Assembly: GCA_965204405.1 (NCBI GenBank)
Contig: CBDBEN010000005.1
Location: 3,286,001-3,350,000 of the forward strand
Direction of reading: 5' to 3'
DNA from: JANQPX01 sp965204405
GTDB taxonomy: Bacteria; Pseudomonadota; Alphaproteobacteria; Geminicoccales; Geminicoccaceae
Length of the DNA stretch: 64,000 bases
Shown here: in pieces, positions 52,294 through 59,962 of the stretch
How positions within the stretch are numbered: position 1 is the stretch's first letter
Layout of the letters: each line of letters opens with the position of its first letter
The notes under the pieces: model-generated
Seen by the model: only the letters and a program-made list of their open reading frames with translations
Database searches by the model: none
Told to the model about the DNA's origin: nothing
Program-made: the position numbers and the translations under genes

Positions 52294-53310
52294 ATGGGAA
52301 ACGAGCTTCTTTTTGGAATTCAGACAAACGGCATCAAACATACGCACGAAGACCCGATGCCGGATATCGATATGCGATTTGCCATGGTGTGCGATGCCGG
52401 CGTGTTCGACTATGTCGACAAGACACCCGAGCCAGATGAAGTCGATGACTTTCTCAAAGCAAGTGCAAAATACAACCTGCCTGTTCTGGCAGGCGGCTGG
52501 TTCTATACGTTGGGTGGGGATGAAGGGCTACTGGAAAAGAACCTTCAGATAGGTCGAGACCTTGGTTCCGTCGCGCACAATACACAAATCAAACTGCATC
52601 ATGCCAAGGGTCACGTGGTGACGGACGACGAGATCGTCGACGCCTACCTGCGTGCCGCCGAACTCGGCGATCGATACGGCTGCATGCCCTGCTTTGAAGT
52701 GCATGTGAATATGTGGTCGGAGGATTTCCCTCGTGTAGCAAAGGTCGGCCACCTGGTGGAGGCGAGCGGCGTCGAATTCAACATGACGCTTGACCATAGC
52801 CACGTGATTTTCAAGATCGACAATCCCGACGAGCAAGAAATCTTCGGCACCGACAAAAGCATCTCTTCCGGTGACCTGATCCTGAACCCGTTTGCGAAAG
52901 GCAACGTGATCGCCGAGTGGATCGATGCCGGCTGGGTACGCCATTGTCACGCGCGGGCCGCTATCCCCAACAATCCTAAAAACATCAATGGCCGTCACCC
53001 CGACGGCAGTGTCGGGAGAGGTATTCAGTATCCCTTCAAGAAGCCTTCGGAAGCTGCGTATCATGCCCCATGGAACGAGGATCTGCTTGAGCCTTGGAAA
53101 GAAGGCATCCGCTTGCTGATGCGTCATCATATCAACGATCGCAATGGCAAGCTCGGGCAAATTTCAACAGAGTTCATTCCCAACACGGACTACGGCGAAG
53201 GCTGTCGATACTCGCTCTTCGAGCAGGCGATTGCATGTGTCGAGTGGATGCGTGAGACCTGGGAAGCGACCATCATTGAAGCGCACGGCGGCTCACCGAA
53301 TGAATCATGA
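52294..53310 (+). CDS. xylose-isomerase-like TIM-barrel protein
   Basis: 338 residues. Family AP-endonuclease-2/xylose isomerase-like barrel: FEVHVNMWSEDFPRVAKV (metal Glu and His), EFNMTLDHSHVIFK (Asp and His), VRHCHARAAIP (His) and QISTEFIPNTDYG (final Glu). All four metal positions of the family can be seen. Sugar-phosphate or ketose isomerase/epimerase activity is possible; no exact substrate. It starts the plus-strand pair with the second PhyH gene, 39 bases on. Confidence 0.8.
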   Translation: MGNELLFGIQTNGIKHTHEDPMPDIDMRFAMVCDAGVFDYVDKTPEPDEVDDFLKASAKYNLPVLAGGWFYTLGGDEGLLEKNLQIGRDLGSVAHNTQIKLHHAKGHVVTDDEIVDAYLRAAELGDRYGCMPCFEVHVNMWSEDFPRVAKVGHLVEASGVEFNMTLDHSHVIFKIDNPDEQEIFGTDKSISSGDLILNPFAKGNVIAEWIDAGWVRHCHARAAIPNNPKNINGRHPDGSVGRGIQYPFKKPSEAAYHAPWNEDLLEPWKEGIRLLMRHHINDRNGKLGQISTEFIPNTDYGEGCRYSLFEQAIACVEWMRETWEATIIEAHGGSPNES

Positions 53311-53349
53311 TCTGCACCGCCCCCCGACAATCACCTTGGGAGAGTTCTC

Positions 53350-54294
53350 GTGAACGGTTCTGAAAGCATCAGCGTTTTCTTCGAACCGAAGGTGGAGCGC
53401 CACGATCCGGCCCTCTATGCCCATGTAGATGCAGCAGTCGGCATCGAGTTCGAGGCTGCATTCGCGGGAAAAGCGTGCCGGCAGTTCGTCGAGCAGGGGT
53501 TCGCGTTGGTCAAGGGACTGCTTTCCGAGGCTGAGCTGGAGGCCGCCAGAGTTGAGCTTCAGGCGCTTACCATGAGTGATCATCCCCATTGCGAGATGAT
53601 CTGGTTTGAAGGCGGTCTTCGGGACCATTTTTCGCTCTCCGAAAAAGACGATTGTGACATGGATGGCAAGAGTGCCGGGAGTGGGTTCACGCTCGGCCAA
53701 TCAGGTCAGCGGCTGCCCCCGCTCGATCCCACCTTCAGAGCCGGCTATGTGCGCAAGCTCATGGGGTTTGTGGATCACAATCCGGCCTTAAGCGCACTTG
53801 CCACCCATCCCGACATCATCCGGCTGGCAGCATCAATGATTGGCGCATCACCGCGCCTGTTTCAGGAAATGGCGCTGATCAAGCCGCCGGGTGGCCGTGA
53901 AAAGCCATGGCACCAAGACCAGGCCTATTTCAACTTACCGCTGGACACACCTGTCCTAGGGACCTGGATGCCGTTCGGCAGTGCAACGCCGGCCAATGGC
54001 TGCATGCATGTGCTCAAGGGTGCTCACCGACAGGGACCGAGGCCGCATTTCAAACGACGGGACTGGCAGATCTGCGATACCGATGTCGAGATGGAGCAAC
54101 GCCTCGCCGTGCCGATGGAAGCGGGCGACGTCCTTTTCTTCGACGGCAAGCTACCCCACGGTACGCCGATTAACGAGACGGATGAGCAACGCTGGGCGGT
54201 ACAGTACCATTATTGCCCCGAGCAGGCCGTCCAGGTGGATGATGCCGAACGCCTTAATGCCTTTGGCAATGAGGGCAAGAATGTGACCTGTTGA
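53350..54294 (+). CDS. phytanoyl-CoA dioxygenase (PhyH) family protein, second
   Basis: 314 residues from GTG 53350, which follows a GGGAGAG ribosome site. The Fe(II) site is PWHQDQAYFNLPLD (HxD) with the distal His in KLPHGTPINETDEQRWAVQYHY, and the 2-oxoglutarate Arg in that stretch. FQEMALIKPPGGREKPWHQD is a PhyH-type substrate-loop block. It is not a close paralogue of the PhyH at 44144: length and surrounding blocks differ. Together with the barrel protein it makes a two-gene oxidation/isomerisation unit. Confidence 0.88.
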   Translation: MNGSESISVFFEPKVERHDPALYAHVDAAVGIEFEAAFAGKACRQFVEQGFALVKGLLSEAELEAARVELQALTMSDHPHCEMIWFEGGLRDHFSLSEKDDCDMDGKSAGSGFTLGQSGQRLPPLDPTFRAGYVRKLMGFVDHNPALSALATHPDIIRLAASMIGASPRLFQEMALIKPPGGREKPWHQDQAYFNLPLDTPVLGTWMPFGSATPANGCMHVLKGAHRQGPRPHFKRRDWQICDTDVEMEQRLAVPMEAGDVLFFDGKLPHGTPINETDEQRWAVQYHYCPEQAVQVDDAERLNAFGNEGKNVTC

Positions 54295-54829
54295 AGGCCG
54301 GATCCGGAGTAGGCAAGGCACTTCACTGATGCACACTGGTATCTTCAACCCGATCGACGCTGGTCAGGACGGCAAGATCGTCACCCATCTGAGCCTGCCT
54401 TAGTCGATCAATCGGACGATCTCATCCACCTTGGCGACGCCACCGTAGCGGTCCTCGAACGGGACGAGGCGGCCGACATCGAAACCGTAGCCCATCGACG
54501 GACGAAGTCCTGCACGCTCGTCGAAACCCTCCTCGAGACCGGCGTCATGCCCGGCCTGAAATTTGCACTCAACAGACGAGTTATCTCCGTCGGCCATTGC
54601 CGCCGTCCCTTCAGTCCGCCAGCGTTTGCCGGAGGCTTAAGGGGCGATCTGGTTTGACAAGGGGTATCGGCATCTCGGTTATATTTCGACAATAGATAAA
54701 CATAAGAATCGGGAATGGCGGGCCAGTCTTCGGCGCAAAGGGATCCCGGATGCAGGCGTGGCAGCACCACATTCCATTGACCCATCCCCCGACTTGTTAA
54801 CAAGATAGATGAGGAATGGAGGTGGCAGT
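54295..54829. other. scarred stretch with unrecognised gene remnants
   Basis: Neither strand has a convincing full gene. A short minus-strand frame (54400-54597) has protein-like sequence ending YGGVAKVDEIVRLID, and an opposite plus-strand frame also reads well, but neither matches a family I know. The adjacent sequence is a known deletion junction, so this probably contains debris of removed genes. Confidence 0.4.
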
Positions 54830-54977
54830 GTGATCTATGAGCGGCTAGGCATATCGCCGATCGTCAATGCCAAGGGCACGGCAACCCGGCTCTCCGGCGG
54901 CATCATGAGACCTGAGGTTGCCGAAGCCATGGCAGAAGCCTCGCAACACTGTGTCGACATGACGGAGTTGCAGGCGA
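54830..54977 (+). pseudogene. N-terminal fragment of a SelA-like PLP-dependent protein
   Basis: From GTG 54830 behind a GGAGGTG ribosome site, 49 codons give VIYERLGISPIVNAKGTATR, then LSGGIMRPEV and QHCVDMTELQA, the N-terminus of SelA/DgaE-like pyridoxal-phosphate enzymes of sugar-acid and amino-sugar pathways. Homology stops abruptly near 54977, where another gene's sequence begins in a different frame. Confidence 0.7.
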
Positions 54978-55443
54978 ACGGCACGAAGATTTCGTCATGC
55001 TGGTGGAAGCCGAGGGCACGTCGCTTGGTTGGACAGCCGCGGCAAGGATTGACCAAGGCGACATGGTACTGAGTCTGAAGAACCCCACGGAATTCCCGGT
55101 TACTTTTCTCTGGTTCAGTAATCAGGGCCGCGACTACGCACCTTGGAACGGACGCCATCAGGGTGTGCTCGGTATCGAGGAGGGCCGTGCCTATTCGATC
55201 TACGGCCACGCCGCCTCGATCAAGCCCAACCCGCTCTCCGATGCCGGCATCCCGACATCGATCGGCCTTGATCCCGACGGCTCGATCACCTTCCGCCATA
55301 TCCTTGGCGGCGTGCCTTTGCCCAAAGGTTGGCAGGATATTGTGAGCATTCATGCAGCCGATGGACGGCTGCACCTGGCAACTCCCGAAGGGGACAAGGC
55401 CGACCATCTTTTCGATGACACATTTCTTGCACCCAAGGGCTGA
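54978..55443 (+). pseudogene. C-terminal fragment of an aldose-epimerase-like (mutarotase) protein
   Basis: A frame different from the SelA fragment reads HEDFVMLVEAEGTSLGWTA, then LKNPTEFPVTFLWFSNQGR, YAPWNGRHQGVLGIEEGRA and LGGVPLPKGWQDI to a stop at 55443. This is the second half of a galactose-mutarotase-fold protein of the kind found in sugar clusters; about the first 150 residues are missing. An ATG at 54997 could still start a 148-residue product, but with no first half the fold would be incomplete. Confidence 0.7.
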
Positions 55444-55447
55444 ACCG

Positions 55448-56338
55448 ATGTCCTACCACTTCGCTACGGCCGAGAAGACCACCCTGCCCTCCGATCGCGC
55501 CCGCGTCTTTTTCGACGGTATTTTCAGCGATCCGCGCTTGCAGCATCCGGAGGGGATTGCGGTCGGCCCGGACGGATGGATCTGGTGCGGCTCGGAAAAT
55601 GGCGAGATCCTACGCATCGATCCGAGCGGTGAAGTCATCGAGCATGTCGCCAGCACCGGAGGCTTCATTCTCGGCCTCGCTTTCTTCGGCAGCGAGGCGC
55701 TGTTCTTTTGCGATCTGAAAGCCGCCGCCGTCTTCAGGCTCGACCTTGCCTCCAGGGAGATAAAAAAGTTCACGCCCGACGGCATTACCATCCCAAACTA
55801 TCCGGTCGTGGACGCCGCCAGAAACCGTATTCTGGTTTCCGACAGCCACGACATGGCCTCGCCGGGACCGGGTGTTTGGGCCTATGACCTTGATACCGGC
55901 AATGGTGGCCTTTGGTATGATCAGCCCATGGCGTTCGCCAACGGCATGGCCCTTTCGCCGGACGGTCAGTCTCTCTACGTTTGCGAAACTTTCGCCCAGC
56001 AAGTCTCGCTCATTCCCATTCTGCCTGATGGGACCGCCGGTGATGCCGTACCGTTCGCCGTCGATCTGCCAGGCCTGCCCGATGGGATTGCCTTCGACCG
56101 AAACGGGCAGCTTTTCTGCGGCTGTTATGAACCTTCGCGCATCCTCCGCATCGCGAAGGATGGCAGCTCAGCCGAGGTCTATATCGAGGATCCGACCGCT
56201 CACCTGTTCGCACATCCTACCAACATCGCCTTCGACGGCACCGCCCTCTACACCGCCAACCTTGGCCGCTGGCATATCACGCGTATCGAGACCGACACCG
56301 CCGGAACACCGTTATGGCGGAGCAGCGATCGGCGCTAG
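55448..56338 (+). CDS. SMP-30/gluconolactonase family protein, cytosolic
   Basis: 296 residues from ATG 55448, 4 bases after the mutarotase tail stop. Propeller and metal marks: LQHPEGIAVGPDGWIWCGSENGEI, YPVVDAARNRILVSDSHD, AFANGMALSPDGQSLYVCE and LPDGIAFDRNGQLFCGCYEPSRI, containing Glu, Asn and Asp ligands. No signal peptide, unlike the paralogue at 44998. Lactone hydrolysis in a sugar oxidation route would fit the Gfo/Idh dehydrogenase downstream. Confidence 0.87.
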   Translation: MSYHFATAEKTTLPSDRARVFFDGIFSDPRLQHPEGIAVGPDGWIWCGSENGEILRIDPSGEVIEHVASTGGFILGLAFFGSEALFFCDLKAAAVFRLDLASREIKKFTPDGITIPNYPVVDAARNRILVSDSHDMASPGPGVWAYDLDTGNGGLWYDQPMAFANGMALSPDGQSLYVCETFAQQVSLIPILPDGTAGDAVPFAVDLPGLPDGIAFDRNGQLFCGCYEPSRILRIAKDGSSAEVYIEDPTAHLFAHPTNIAFDGTALYTANLGRWHITRIETDTAGTPLWRSSDRR

Positions 56339-56475
56339 GCAGCCAGGCCTCGCTTCCTTAGCCCGTAGATCTTGATCGCATTTTCGCGGAACAGCTTTAC
56401 GTCCCCGTAGATCAGATGCTCATGAGTATCCGGAATGTCGACCGGCTTGCCCGCCGGAAGGTTCATTTGGTTCAT
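56335..56475 (-). pseudogene. C-terminal scar of an amidohydrolase gene
   Basis: On the minus strand, 46 codons end PDTHEHLIYGDVKLFRENAIKIYGL plus a basic tail, the usual C-terminus of amidohydrolase_2 proteins (a helix RENAxxLYGL). The upstream part is absent. Its stop overlaps the lactonase stop. Residual frame, unlikely to work. Confidence 0.5.
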
Positions 56476-56478
56476 GTC

Positions 56479-56492
56479 ATCACAATTGTGAT
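56479..56492. promoter_or_regulatory. 14-base perfect palindrome, candidate operator
   Basis: ATCACAATTGTGAT is self-complementary over 14 bases, 33 bases before the GTG start of the binding-protein-like gene and in front of a GGGAGG ribosome site. This form suits a dimeric GntR-, LacI- or DeoR-type repressor. No such regulator gene is nearby. Confidence 0.5.
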
Positions 56493-56524
56493 ATGCTCAT
56501 GAATAAAGAGCCAAGGGAGGCAGC

Positions 56525-57772
56525 GTGGCGCCGACGCCGCTCAGCATAGCTATCCGTCAATTCGGGCCGTTCGAACAGGCGATCAAACAGCAGTTCGACG
56601 ATTTTCGGAATCAGGCTGGCGTCGACTGCAACTTGGACCTGACGGCGCTTGATCTCGATCCTCACTACGAGACACTCTTTGGCCCATCAGGGCTCAAGGA
56701 TGGCGGCGTCGACATCGGTCTGCTTGTCACCGACTGGCTGCCCATAGCCGCACGCGACGGCCATCTTTTGAACCTTTCCCCCTTCGTCGCAACCGATCCG
56801 CCACCAGATTACCCGCAGGGCTGGAGCCCATCACTGACACGCTTGCAGCAGATCGAAGGCGGCGTGTTTGGCCTTCCCTATCACGACGGCCCCCAATGCC
56901 TGATTTATCGCAAAGACCTGTTCGAGGCGACCGAGCACCGTGATGGCTTCGAGTTGCGCTTCGGCCGATCGCTCCAGCCGCCCGCAAATTGGGACGAGTA
57001 CCTCGACATCATCCATTACCTCAGCGACGTCCCCGACATGCACGGCACTGTGCTTGCCGCCTTCCCCGATGGTCACAACACGGTCTACGATTTTTGCATT
57101 CACGTCTGGAGTCGGGGCGGTGAGATCACCGACCAGGTTGGTCGACCGACACTTGAAACGTCTGCTGTTGAAACAGCGCTCGACTTTTATCGGACGTTGG
57201 CGAAAAGCGATGGCGAGCTGATCTATCCGAGCCCACGTTCGATCGACTCGGTCAAGTCGGGCGAAATTTTCGCCAATGGCAAGATCGCGCTGATGACCAA
57301 CTGGTTCGGCTTTGCCGCCTATGCCGCAAGCCATCCGCAGTCCCGCGTGAAAGGACTGATCGACATCGCGCCCGTGCCAGCTGGTGCCGGTGGCGGCACC
57401 ACTTCGCTTAACATCTACTGGGTTCTGGCGATCGGTGCCGGCTGCAGGCATCCAAACCTCGCTTACAGCTTCATCAGACATTGTGCGACGACGGCGATGG
57501 ACAAGCTGACCAGTGAGGCTGGTGCGATCGGCTGCAGGCTCTCGACGTGGAACGATTCTAAGATACAAACGGCGGTGCCATTCTACGCTGGGCTTGAAGC
57601 ATTGCATGCACATGCGAGAGAACTGCCATCCGATCCGCGCTTTCCCGAGCTTGCCCATGTTATCGATGATTTCGTGAGTCTGGCGATTACGACCGACAGG
57701 CCGTCGGCAGAGCTGCTGGCAGATGCACAAGGCAAAGTCGAAGAAAAATTCGCCGACGAGGATGGGCCATGA
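56525..57772 (+). CDS. family 1 extracellular solute-binding-type protein lacking a signal peptide
   Basis: 415 residues. The fold is that of ABC sugar receptors: TDWLPIAARDGHLLNLSPF, GVFGLPYHDGPQCLIYRKDLFE, PANWDEYLDIIHYLSDVP, SGEIFANGKIALMTNWFGFAA and PAGAGGGTTSLNIYWVLAIGAG. However the GTG start at 56525, behind GGGAGG, leads directly into the fold (APTPLSIAIRQFGPFEQAI) with no hydrophobic leader, and an in-frame TAA lies just upstream, so no longer start exists. The protein should stay in the cytosol. It overlaps the Gfo/Idh/MocA gene by 4 bases. It may be a sensor or shuttle for a sugar acid. Confidence 0.85.
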   Translation: MAPTPLSIAIRQFGPFEQAIKQQFDDFRNQAGVDCNLDLTALDLDPHYETLFGPSGLKDGGVDIGLLVTDWLPIAARDGHLLNLSPFVATDPPPDYPQGWSPSLTRLQQIEGGVFGLPYHDGPQCLIYRKDLFEATEHRDGFELRFGRSLQPPANWDEYLDIIHYLSDVPDMHGTVLAAFPDGHNTVYDFCIHVWSRGGEITDQVGRPTLETSAVETALDFYRTLAKSDGELIYPSPRSIDSVKSGEIFANGKIALMTNWFGFAAYAASHPQSRVKGLIDIAPVPAGAGGGTTSLNIYWVLAIGAGCRHPNLAYSFIRHCATTAMDKLTSEAGAIGCRLSTWNDSKIQTAVPFYAGLEALHAHARELPSDPRFPELAHVIDDFVSLAITTDRPSAELLADAQGKVEEKFADEDGP

Positions 57773-58851
57773 CACGAAACTACGATGCCGGGCAGATCAA
57801 GCAGCTTCGGCAATTCTGGTCCCTGCCGTCAGTACCCCGCCCGATCGTCATCATCGGTTGCGGCGGTATCGTTCACGATGCCCATCTGCCCGCCTATACC
57901 AAATCCAACCTGCCGGTTGCCGGCCTCTTCGATGTCGATCGAGACAAGGCGAAGGAGCTCGCCATGAAATTTGCGATCGATCGTGTGTATTCCAGTATTG
58001 CCGACGCTATCGCCGAACCGGACGCCGTATTCGATCTGGCGCTGCCACCTGAAGCCGTCCTGGAGACAGTGAGCGGGCTCCCCGAGGGTTCCACCGTGCT
58101 GATCCAAAAGCCTCTGGGTCGAAACTTCGATGAATCCCGCAGGATCGTTCAAGTTTGCCGGGAGCGGCGCTTGACTGCCGCGGTCAATTTCCAGCTCCGC
58201 TTCAGCCCGATGATGTTGGCCATCCGCGATGCGATCGAGCAAGGCATGATCGGCGAGATCACTGATCTTTCGATCCACCTCACTCTTCGCCAACCCTGGG
58301 AGCTCTGGCCGTTCATGGCCAAGCTGGAAGCGGTCGAGGTGATCATGCACTCGATTCACTATCTGGACTGGATCAGATCCGTGCTCGGCGAACCGCAAGG
58401 GGTTTATTGCCAGTCGGTCGAACATCCTGATCACCCCGATCTCGGCGATGCGCGAACCAGCACAATCCTCGCCTATGGCGGCCATACCCGCTGCTGCCTG
58501 TCACTCAATCACACTTGGAAACATGGTGGCCCCCATCAAGAAGCGGGGGTGCGAATCGATGGCCAAAACGGAGCGGCCTACGTCAAGCTCGGTCTGCTTT
58601 TGAACTACCCCGAAGGCGAACCCGAAGAAGTTCACGTCAAGACCGAGGGAACGGAATGGACCTCCGTGCCGATGAACGGCCGGTGGTTTCCCGATGCGTT
58701 CATCGGCGTGATGTCAAACCTTCAGCGCTTCGCGGCCGGCGAGGACAAGCATCTGCATACAGCGGTCGAGGATGCCGCCCGAACCATGGCGCTAGTCGAG
58801 GCCTGCTGGCGGTCGAGCAGAAGCGGGGCGACGCCGGTGCCGCAGCTTTGA
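57769..58851 (+). CDS. Gfo/Idh/MocA family oxidoreductase
   Basis: 360 residues. Rossmann start IVIIGCGGIVHDAHLPAY, then SSIADAIAEPDAVFDLALPPE and the LIQKPLGRNFDE motif, where the catalytic lysine is kept and the usual Glu before it is Gln. FQLRFSPMMLAIRDAIEQGMIGEI and HSIHYLDWIRSVLGEP follow. NAD(P)-dependent oxidation of a cyclitol, aldose or sugar acid is expected. 74 bases separate it from the Rbs-type receptor gene. Tight overlap with the signal-less receptor suggests they act on the same molecule. Confidence 0.9.
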   Translation: MTRNYDAGQIKQLRQFWSLPSVPRPIVIIGCGGIVHDAHLPAYTKSNLPVAGLFDVDRDKAKELAMKFAIDRVYSSIADAIAEPDAVFDLALPPEAVLETVSGLPEGSTVLIQKPLGRNFDESRRIVQVCRERRLTAAVNFQLRFSPMMLAIRDAIEQGMIGEITDLSIHLTLRQPWELWPFMAKLEAVEVIMHSIHYLDWIRSVLGEPQGVYCQSVEHPDHPDLGDARTSTILAYGGHTRCCLSLNHTWKHGGPHQEAGVRIDGQNGAAYVKLGLLLNYPEGEPEEVHVKTEGTEWTSVPMNGRWFPDAFIGVMSNLQRFAAGEDKHLHTAVEDAARTMALVEACWRSSRSGATPVPQL

Positions 58852-58925
58852 TCAACAATTGGAGACACTTCGCAAGGCGTGTGAGGACCGTTACGATCAA
58901 ATCATCAATTCAGGGAGGAAGAAAC

Positions 58926-59900
58926 ATGAACAAGAATTTTACACGACGTTATCTCAATCGCCTTGTTGCCGGCACGATGGTTGCCGGTTCGGTGATCTTT
59001 TCGGCGGGCACGATGGCCGCGGACCGCACGATCGGCGCCGTGCAGATGGTCGCCGAGCATGAATGGTTTCGGACCGTCGAGCTTGGCATGCAGGCCGCCG
59101 CCGATGCGGCAGGCGCCGAGCTTTTGGTCGCCAACGCTCAAGGCCAGGTCGATACCGAGGCCGCCATGGTCGACAATTTCGTTGCCCGCGGCGTCGACGC
59201 GGTGCTGATCAGCGCCTTGAATTCCGACGCATCGGTCGCCGCTCTGCAGCGCGCGGTCGATGAAGGGGTCACGTTGATCAATTACAATACGACCATCAAC
59301 TCGCCGATCATGACGAGCTTCGTCGGCGTCGACAATTACGAGCTGGGTGCCCAGATGGGCCGTTACGTCACCGAGTATGTGAACGGGAACCTGGGAGGTT
59401 TCGCCAAGATCGCTCTCCTGACCATCCCCAAATACGAGGTCGGCCAGCAGCGTCGCGAGGGGTTCGTCGACGAGATCTCCAAAGCCGCCGGGGTCGAGAT
59501 CGTCGCCGAGCAGGAAGGCGAGCTGCCGGAGCAGGCGGCCAACACGCTGGAAACCATTCTGCAGGGCAATCCCGAAACCCAGCTTGTCTGGACCGCCAAT
59601 GAAGGCGGCCTGGTCGGCGCCCTCACCGCCAAGGCGTCGTCCGGCAAGGACGTCAAAATCTTCGGCACCGATATGAGCCTGCAGGTTGCGGCAGCCCTCA
59701 AGAATCCAGATAGTGGCCTGATCGCCGTCTCGACTCAGGATCCCTACAATATCGGCTACAATGCGGTGCAGCAGGCGCTCGACAAGCTCGACGGTAAATC
59801 CGTGCCGGCCGAGACGATCGTTCCGCTCGAAATGTACTACGGCAGCGATCCGGCAGCGGTCGACGCTTATCTCGAAAAGTATCAGTCGCTGGCTCAGTAA
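58926..59900 (+). CDS. sugar ABC transporter substrate-binding protein (RbsB type)
   Basis: 324 residues from ATG 58926 behind GGGAGGAAG. Signal peptide to about residue 33 (SAGTMAAD). Type I periplasmic binding fold: GAVQMVAEHEWFRTVELGMQAAAD, DNFVARGVDAVLISALNSDAS, TLINYNTTINSP, LGAQMGRYV and VWTANEGGLVGALTA. Ligand is a pentose, hexose or cyclitol. First gene of a three-gene ABC operon. Confidence 0.93.
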   Translation: MNKNFTRRYLNRLVAGTMVAGSVIFSAGTMAADRTIGAVQMVAEHEWFRTVELGMQAAADAAGAELLVANAQGQVDTEAAMVDNFVARGVDAVLISALNSDASVAALQRAVDEGVTLINYNTTINSPIMTSFVGVDNYELGAQMGRYVTEYVNGNLGGFAKIALLTIPKYEVGQQRREGFVDEISKAAGVEIVAEQEGELPEQAANTLETILQGNPETQLVWTANEGGLVGALTAKASSGKDVKIFGTDMSLQVAAALKNPDSGLIAVSTQDPYNIGYNAVQQALDKLDGKSVPAETIVPLEMYYGSDPAAVDAYLEKYQSLAQ

Positions 59901-59911
59901 CAGGATGAAGA

Positions 59912-59934
59912 GCCGGCCTCCGCGACGGGCCGGC
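59912..59934 (+). terminator. intercistronic stem-loop after the sugar receptor gene
   Basis: GCCGGCC (59912-59918) pairs with GGCCGGC (59928-59934) around a 9-base loop, followed by CCCTTTG, between the receptor and ATPase genes. As with the TRAP receptors, it probably limits read-through or stabilises the receptor message. Confidence 0.55.
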
Positions 59935-59962
59935 CCCTTTGTTGACCTGAAGGGCTTGTGCC

